DNA of 64,000 nucleotides, taken from assembly GCF_036373705.1 (NCBI RefSeq), contig NW_027102734.1, forward strand, positions 59,612 to 123,611, read 5' to 3'. The translations under genes and the position numbers were made by a program. Below the pieces are notes generated by a model that was not told the origin of the DNA, made no database searches, and saw nothing but the letters and a program-made list of their open reading frames with translations. Every line of letters begins with the position of its first letter. Position 1 is the first letter of the stretch. Shown here piece by piece: positions 57,360 to 64,000 of the stretch. This DNA comes from Amia ocellicauda. Lineage: Eukaryota; Chordata; Actinopteri; Amiiformes; Amiidae.

Positions 57360-60300
57360 CATAATGATATGATTATCTGTAACCCACTTTACTCTTATAT
57401 CTGACAATTGAGATTCACACAGAAATGTTTTTACTTTGATTAACTTTAGTCAATCTCTCAATGAAGCTAAATAAAATGTATTGTGTTTGTTGAACGAAAG
57501 TTGTTGATTGATTTTGAAGTCGTGAAAAATGTTTTATAGTCTGTAATTAGTAAGCAAACTTCGGAGGTTTCAGGAGAAGCATGCAATCTGCCTTAATGTT
57601 TCTAAATAGCCCTATTGTAAATATAAACCAAAGATATTAAATGTTGTAATTTCCAAAACAGGGCAGTTGCCATAATATCAGGTACTGTCAAATGTTCTCT
57701 AGCCGAAAACTGTTTTTTTCAGTTTGTTACGCCATGGCGTCCAACTCGTAACACCTTTTTTCACTATGTCACCATAGAGACATTTCAAGCCAGGCAGTTT
57801 ATTAGGTTTACAAATAATAATAAATAATCTAGCTGCTGTTTGACGTCTCCCATGTCAGCTTCTCCTTGTACTGCTTCGAGACAGGACAGAAGATTGCTTT
57901 AGTTTCTATGTCGCCACAGTTTCAATGAAGGCACTGTTCCTCGGAAGATGTCACAGAAAATATACAGTATCCTCTTGGACTGGGGCTGGTATTGCGAGAC
58001 CATGACCGTGCAGGCCCCACACCCCCATCTCCACAGCCATACTTCGTCCCAGTCAGCCTCACTGCGGAGAATAAAGGAGTCAAGGAAAAACATCCTTGGC
58101 AAGAATTCATGAGCTCGGCAGGATGACACAAAGAAGGAAATACTACAGAGTAACGAAACAATCACCAATCTAGATGTACACGTAATGTCACTTAAGGAAA
58201 TATTGAAAGTTTAAAGTTTTTAAATACTGATTATCCCCCAGTCCATTATACTGTGGGTGCAAATATTATATTTCCTCATAGTTTACATTTGCTTACTATA
58301 GTATGTTTTTCCAAGGTTTTGCATGTAAACAATACATTAGCTGTTCTTCTCTTATAATATTATTATTGTTATACTGTTTAAAGTTATTGGATCCTATAGG
58401 GTATGAAGTTAAAAGTCACACATGAAAGAAGACAACAACATGCCAAAAAATGCAACGAAGTATCCCATAACCACAATATGTAATCTTTACATGCAAAAGT
58501 TAATAGAAACAAGAATATCGAAGTTGCCATGGTAAGAATACATAATGTCTCCGTATAGAATAGTATTCAAAGTTATACAGTATATCTAACCTTTAATTAG
58601 TTATTTTAAATCAAACTTATGTGTAATGATTGTAGGCTATTCATATTGCAGATATTAAACCACTAAAAACATGATCCTAAGTCAAACTCACTAACAAGCC
58701 ATTCAGCGGTGGTTCTAGCCCCTTTCATCTCGGGGGGCATGGCTGGGGCCAGTTGTAATCGTAGCGGGGCCATCATCGGGGGGGTGTATTGTCCATGATG
58801 TTAGTGGTGGGGGGGGTGCTGACAGTGTTTTGTCCACGGTGCCAGTTAGGGGGGCCACAGGGGGTATGTGCCAAATTTGAGGTATGTGCCTATCCTGCGT
58901 TTTCTTTTTTTTCTTATTTCTTTTTTTTTTTACATACCAAAGTAAAGCTGTGACCTTATTTGGCAAAGTAGGGTTCAGGATTTAAATTCACAGTGGCTAC
59001 CTGAACTAACAGTAATGGGGCACACAACAAGTAAACAGAGAAAATAACTACACTATTCCTACCCTCCCAAATCTTACAGGACAGGACAGGTGAGATGCCC
59101 CTACTCCAAGATACTTATACAATAGAAAAACTATGGTAATAATAATATAGCCCAAGACAAAAAATATTAATCTTTCTAGACTGTATTAAAGTTCAGCACT
59201 TCGGAAAAATAGAATTATTTTGTATTTCAATAAAACAAAAATTATTACTGGTATCCACACACCCAACCAATGTAAATGTCACGGACGGTGTTAATTAGCT
59301 CCTTAATCACCATTACTTATTATATTTATATTTCACTTCACTTTATGCAATATGGCTTGTGTATTTTGTTTGGTTCTATATTGCCATTATTTTGTGTGTT
59401 GATTATCTTTCACTTTATTGTTTAATTTGTTATTCACTTAGTATTATTTTGATTGTTTGCACGCGTGCCTTATTATTTGTGTTTCTTTGAGCCAATCACC
59501 ACCGCACAACTCACCTGGGTCCACCTGCACTCTTCACACGCGTCCCCACTTAATCACCCTGCCCTGGGAGAGGAGAGGAGGGAGCGTCTGATACGAGCCG
59601 CAGAGACCTCCCACATTGGAAAGTGGACTACAGCAGACAGGAGGGGAGGTGGCAGACCTGGGAGCAGGACCCAGATCAACACGGCGCACAGGGACAGAAT
59701 AGTGATGTCGTTCGCGAATGTGCCGGGTCCCGTCTGAGAAAGGATGTCTGTTCTTATGTTTTTATTTCTTATAAATGAATACAAGACAGAAAAAAAGTAT
59801 GAATGTTGTGTTGATGTGCTGCGTATGATGACATTGTCCCGGTGCTCCCGTTTGGTGCAGCACACACACCTCAACACAAGATTCAGTCAGTGCGAGTGGT
59901 GCGGCCGAGCAGTGTGGCGAAAAAAAAATACGATCTTCCAACAGCAATTTCAACTAAAAAAGGAACACAATACAAACTCTTCAATGTAAAGCCAAAATTC
60001 ACAACAAGCCAAAAAAAAAAAAAAAACGGGTTAATTGTTGTTTTAGATCAATTGATTGGAATATAGCTAATAGGATCAGCACAATCCAATCAATCAATCA
60101 CTCACTCACTTGGCCCTGTTACACAGACTGATTAATAGCAGTATGTTTAAGTCTAACCATAAATTCATAAATTAAAGCAAAGAAACTATTACTATGGGCA
60201 AGGACTTGTATAAAATCAAGTTTAAACAATGAAAACATGTAATCAAATACACATAATCCCACAAACAAATACATATAGATTTAAAATAGAGTCAGAGAGC

Positions 60301-61172
60301 TCCCGTCAACTGAACAGCTCCCCAGCATTTGGCGCACACTGCACACTGCACACTGCACATGTAAAAACAAGCAGCCCCCTATTATCTGCACACAAACCAA
60401 CACAAGCAATGCTAGCCATAGAAAGAGTCTCTCTTGTGTCTTCTGAGCACTGCTTATATCCCCATCTGCTCCCGGTATGACATCCCGTGATTGGTCGCAA
60501 TGCTCAGTCCAATTAGGGTTAATAAGAGCCAATTCAATCAGTGACAGAGCCGACTGGCTCATCACAGTACTACTATATTTACAGCATGACATAACAGCGT
60601 GGCGCTGGAGCGGGAAAGTGCGCTTCTTTTTGCACATCGTCTACATGCGCGAAAAGCCTGGACACTTGGGCTAAAAAAAAGACAAAAATAGAAAGTGTGA
60701 AATATGAACGTTAACATTGTAGCGCAAACATTGGGCTTCGAGCCACGTGTAACAGACAGTGCGATTCAGAACAAAGTCAAAAATAGCTTCTGCACAACAA
60801 TACAACTCTTAGCTAGTAAATTCATGTGGAAAATGGACGCCCCGTCTACAGGGCTGCGGCAAGTCGTGGCCTATTTGTTGGGGAAGGATGTTGAGCTCGG
60901 TTTTCCAAACGAGCCGCTGCATATTGACCTATGTCTATTGTCTAAATGTCTATTTATTTATTGATGTATTCATTTATTTATTTCAACATGTATTGATTCA
61001 TTGATGATTTTCTCTGTGTATTCATTTTTAATTCTGGCATGGATTATCCTGCATACAAAAGCAAAGGCCCGGGACAGTGCGAGCATGACTTATACAGCGC
61101 AGTGCAATCATGGTCGCTGCTTGACATCGTCCTGCAAATAAAAAAACATTGGCTGGATGTCAAGTCACACAT
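57360..61172. other. No gene or element recognised
   Basis: A 3.8-kb stretch of mixed composition. All frames are under about 120 codons and none has a recognisable motif. At 58703-58740 cagcggtggttctagcccct resembles a single hAT terminus without partner. A poly-A run is at 60010-60026. Confidence 0.45.
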
Positions 61173-61243
61173 TGCCGGGCCAGACCTCGAACCCGGATCC
61201 TCCGGATCGTCACCCTGCTGCTCTCCAGCTGAGCTACTCCGGC
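61173..61243 (-). tRNA. tRNA-like sequence, isotype unclear, probably degenerate
   Basis: On the minus strand: GCCGGAG acceptor, tagctcagctggagagca D arm, ccgggttcgaggtctgg T arm with the conserved GGTTCGA box B, and CCCGGC acceptor 3' strand plus A. Boxes A and B of the Pol III promoter are good. The anticodon arm does not form a normal stem, so no anticodon is assigned. The 67 nt upstream (61244-61310) are shared with the tRNA-Phe-like sequence at 63948. Confidence 0.6.
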
Positions 61244-61306
61244 AACGGAACATCGGCGCGGAAGGGCGCTATTAACTGTGCGCTGTTTCTGCCGTCACTC
61301 ATCTCC

Positions 61307-61776
61307 TGCAATGCCGTGTTTATGTGAGAGCTGTGACGCGCTGTAGCAGCAACTACATGTTTACTACATCTCATCTCCTCTGGGGTTTCAGTGTTTGTGA
61401 GACGGTGACACTAAACGCTGAAGTATAATGTCGGCCAATAAGCGCACTGGACACCGCCCATTGGCTGTGATTGACACAGCGGGTTTGTATGACGTCATTC
61501 ACTGCTACAATGATCGAGTCCAGAAATACACCGTGGTCGTGCAAAAATGCTTTTTCTACTCTTGCGGTTTTTATTTTACACTACAGGAATAAATAACTAA
61601 ACGAATATTAAATACATAGATACATGTCCCTGCCGATTCCAATGTTGGCGATTCATTGAACATGTAGCACTATTTGCACATGCATGTATTTATTGTCTCA
61701 CATTAGAGATGAGATGTAGAAAACATGTAGTTGCTGCTACAGCGCGTCACAGCTCTCACATAAACACGGCATTGCA
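61307..61776. repeat. 71-bp inverted repeats enclosing a promoter-like segment
   Basis: 61307-61377 and 61706-61776 are reverse complements over 71 bp with one mismatch (from tgcaatgccgtgtttatgtg to ctacatctcatctc). The 328-bp interior has CCAAT-type boxes (gcccattggctg) and a TGACGTCA (~61491), and no coding sequence. This could be a non-autonomous DNA element or a local inverted duplication. No target duplication was found. The left arm directly abuts the shared flank of the tRNA-like sequence. Confidence 0.75.
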
Positions 61777-61848
61777 CATGCCTGTAGCCAAAGTCCGTTT
61801 TTTTGTCTTCATTAAAATGATCCTTTACAGGAGTATTACATGCGAAGC

Positions 61849-63109
61849 CAAGGCCGGCCCTATCGGAATAGGCAAATGCTAGGGGCGCCCGAAAGAGTGA
61901 ACATTTGTACGGAGGTTTGTTGCACTCAGTGCTTGTTATTGTGTGGAACCAAGTCACAGCAATTCCTGGTTATTAGCCAATAGGATGTGAGTGTTAATAT
62001 GGGATGTCCTGTATAGAGCTGCTGTTAGGGAGTCAGTCAGTGAGTTGCACTGGGCAACAGCGGCACTTTGTACTGTCAAAAACAACACAAAAACAGCTAT
62101 TGGGTTTTGCTGATTTCTATACATAAGCAGCTAAAATTGGACATTGTCAACCTCGCCTCTAAAATATAAAAGTGCGCACACGACCGGGGGTCACGGTGCC
62201 ATAGCTTGTGTTCACCTAGAAACTCGTCCGGCAGCGGCGGACACAGCGGATTTCAGTGCAGACGCGTTTCAGCAGCGACACGTTTCCATCACACCCACCG
62301 GCACCGCGTCCAGTTTGCATATATAATGTTGCTTGATATGGGATTTTCCGCTGCTGATGTGTGGTTGTGAAGCAAAGATATGTTTGAATCCAAATCTGCC
62401 TGATTTCATGGAGATTTTGAGCTGTTTTTTGACTTGTCTCCAGTTGTTAAAATCTTCCCCAGAACCCGCACCCTGAATTACTCAATCGTCTTCGCCCTCA
62501 TTTTTCAACACTAATTTTGTGCAGTGCACAGTGGGACAAAGGGAAATGGTACAGACTTTAATCTAATAAGACACAAAATGCTTGAAAGTTTCTATTATGT
62601 TTATCTATATGACTACAATAATCTTTAACAAATTAAAATGTAAGTGGTCTGAAACAGTTTTAATACAAATATATACATTTATTTAACCAGTTGATTTTTG
62701 TACTTTGTGAAATGAATGTACTAAATATAAGCAACGGGGTAAATGACTAATTCACAGATTTAGTCCATGTCTGGACCTTGACTATACCTTGACCAAGAAA
62801 TGTGGACCCTGACACAACATAATTGACTACCCCTGCTGTAGAACATTGCTACATTATGCATATTGCACTAAGGTGTCTGTAATATCGTTTTTTCGTGCAA
62901 TACTTTTTTAATACTGTATTTATAATTCATTTTATGTCACTTGTTTCTTTAAATTATGTTTTTATACTGTTTGTGTGGGGGTTTTGTTTCTAAAATAAAG
63001 AAGATCTCAAAGACATAAAGCTATGCAGTCTGTGAGTGTATGAACACAATGACCCTGCGATGCAGGGGGCACCACTTAAAATCTTGCCTAGGGCACCAAA
63101 TTGGCCCTG
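61849..63109. mobile_element. Degenerate hAT-like element, ~1.26 kb
   Basis: The left end CAAGGCCGGCCCTA...GGCAAATGCTAGGGGCGCC and the right end (reverse complement) CAGGGCCAATTTGGTGCCCTAGGCAAGATTTTAAG are recognisable imperfect inverted termini of the CAGGGCCGGCCCTAGG type. The flanks are tgcgaagc (61841-61848) and tgcgcagc (63110-63117), an 8-bp duplication with one mismatch. No transposase frame survives. Confidence 0.6.
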
Positions 63110-63880
63110 TGCGCAGCAACTGACGTTATGCAAACGACATCCAGCTGGATAGTGAGTATGGGGTGAAAAGAGCAGGAGAGACGGGAGAGAAAGCAGGCAG
63201 CAGCGTCATTGTCGCAGAATATTGAACATATGTTCAAAAACACTGCCAAACAGGGTAAGGTTGTTATATGTACTACCTAATCTAACAGTTGAGATAGATA
63301 ACGCTAACTACGTGCTAGCAAACAGTCGTCAACTCCACGCAGAAGGTAGCTAATGTTTTTACTCGTGTGTGTCTGTGTCTGTCAGGATTACACAAAAACT
63401 ACAAGACCGATTTTCACAAAACTCAGTGGAGGGGTGTAGCATGGGTCAAGGAAGAACACAGTAAATTCTGACCATTATCCATCCAGTGGGACTAGCTAGC
63501 TACAGTGACCGATTCAGAAGATTTTTACCCTGAATATGTGTGATGTGTCGGTGCTCCATTCACGTGTGTGTGTGTGTGTGTGTGTGTGCATGTGTCTGTG
63601 TGTCTGTGTGCGTGCATGCGTGTGTTTGGACTGAAAAAGGTGGTACATGATCTTGGTAAGCAATTTGACAGCATTGTAGTAAATATTTTCGGTGCATCAA
63701 AAAGCGTCCTCGTTAAGATACCAGCAGACAAGCTAATCCAGCACAAATTAGTGCATAAAAAGTAACCAAAATGAAGTATTTAAACCTCATAATTGAATAC
63801 AAAATGAGGGGAAAAACTGCAAAAAGGTCCACTTTTTGAAAAAAAGAACCCCCCTTCCACTAGGCTGGCTACGGGCCTGT
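63110..63880. other. No gene recognised; (GT)n microsatellite
   Basis: Contains a (GT)n run at about 63564-63590 and no supported coding sequence. The 65-73 codon frames across the microsatellite are spurious. Confidence 0.5.
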
Positions 63881-63947
63881 TGCAGGAGATGAGTGACAGC
63901 AGAAACAGCGCACACTTAATAGCGCTCTTCCGGGTCTTTCCGGAGTT

Positions 63948-64000
63948 GCCCGAGTAGCTCAGTCGGGAGCGCGTCAGACTGAAGGTATGAAGCCCCAGGT
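63948..64000 (+). tRNA. tRNA-Phe(GAA)-like, cut by the window edge
   Basis: gcccgagtagctcagtcggg then agcgcgtcagactgaaggt gives acceptor, D arm and an anticodon loop with GAA at 63981-63983, as in tRNA-Phe. The D arm has gcgc for the usual gagc, and the anticodon stem tcaga/tatga is imperfect. The T arm lies beyond the window. The upstream 67 nt (63881-63947) are homologous to those of the tRNA-like sequence on the other strand at 61173-61243. Confidence 0.65.

Noticed and set aside
57898-58168. Minus-strand frames of 79-89 codons
   Set aside because: Two overlapping frames, neither with a known motif; no splice or promoter support.
58703-58745. Possible hAT terminus cagcggtggttctagcc
   Set aside because: Single end only, with no matching inverted end within reach.

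Overview
The window is repeat-rich vertebrate nuclear DNA, almost certainly from a ray-finned fish. Split genes, a tandem 5S rRNA array, an intron-bearing tRNA-Tyr, Tc1/mariner, hAT and IS630-like DNA transposons, L2, CR1, Tx1/L1-like and SGNH-esterase LINEs, and solo retroviral-type LTRs all fit this. The CR1 3' end (tail of repeated acataaga units followed by the gaaagtttacaaacgagagg core) is one I associate from memory with non-teleost lineages such as sturgeon, gar or bowfin. That is inference; the species cannot be fixed from the sequence.

Layout. 1-4.3 kb: a ~545 bp direct repeat at both ends, one copy of a long LTR, a tRNA-Tyr(GTA) and a tRNA-Lys(TTT). 5.2-8.06 kb: a head-to-tail 5S rDNA array on the minus strand, eight 120-nt units and one truncated unit, period 328-336 bp. 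8.06-9.95 kb: a second copy of the long LTR, inverted, with leader and primer-binding-site-like sequence. 10-15 kb: Tc1 debris, a Tx1-like LINE 5' fragment butted against a broken BEN-domain gene, and a third LTR fragment. 15.7-17.75 kb: a large, nearly perfect palindrome with a deleted Tc1 element exactly at its centre. 18.3-20.5 kb: an IS630-like element with terminal inverted repeats (TIRs) and a solo LTR inside it. 21.3-23.2 kb: a CR1 LINE. 23.2-31.8 kb: a mosaic of microsatellites, LTR fragments, short LINE derivatives and one near-full-length LINE (ORF1 with coiled coil and SGNH esterase; ORF2 with endonuclease and reverse transcriptase). 31.8-35.2 kb: LINE, L1-like and LTR-like fragments. 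36.28-39.92 kb: the one clear host-type gene, an eight-exon minus-strand eIF4G-like gene coding essentially only an MIF4G domain, with an in-frame TGA in exon 7. 40-56 kb: CR1 and L2 LINEs, a hAT-type insertion with 8-bp target-site duplication (TSD), a solo LTR with 5-bp TSD, two IS630-like transposase copies with intron-like breaks, a Tc1 MITE, and two L2 ends head to head. 56.3-57.4 kb: a ~1 kb element with identical 41-bp inverted termini. 57.4-61.2 kb: nothing recognised. 61.2-64 kb: two tRNA-like sequences in opposite orientation that share their 67-nt 5' flank, a 71-bp inverted-repeat structure and a degenerate hAT-like element.

Functionally, the candidate active genes are the Pol III genes (5S and tRNA) and possibly the eIF4G-like gene. 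Nearly all other coding sequence is mobile-element derived and damaged, much of it by changes that look like CGA-to-TGA. I saw no system that I can call new. The best leads are the palindrome with its central Tc1, the MIF4G-only eIF4G paralogue, the 5S array with its helix I covariation, the tRNA pair with a shared 5' flank, and the intron-bearing IS630-like transposons.
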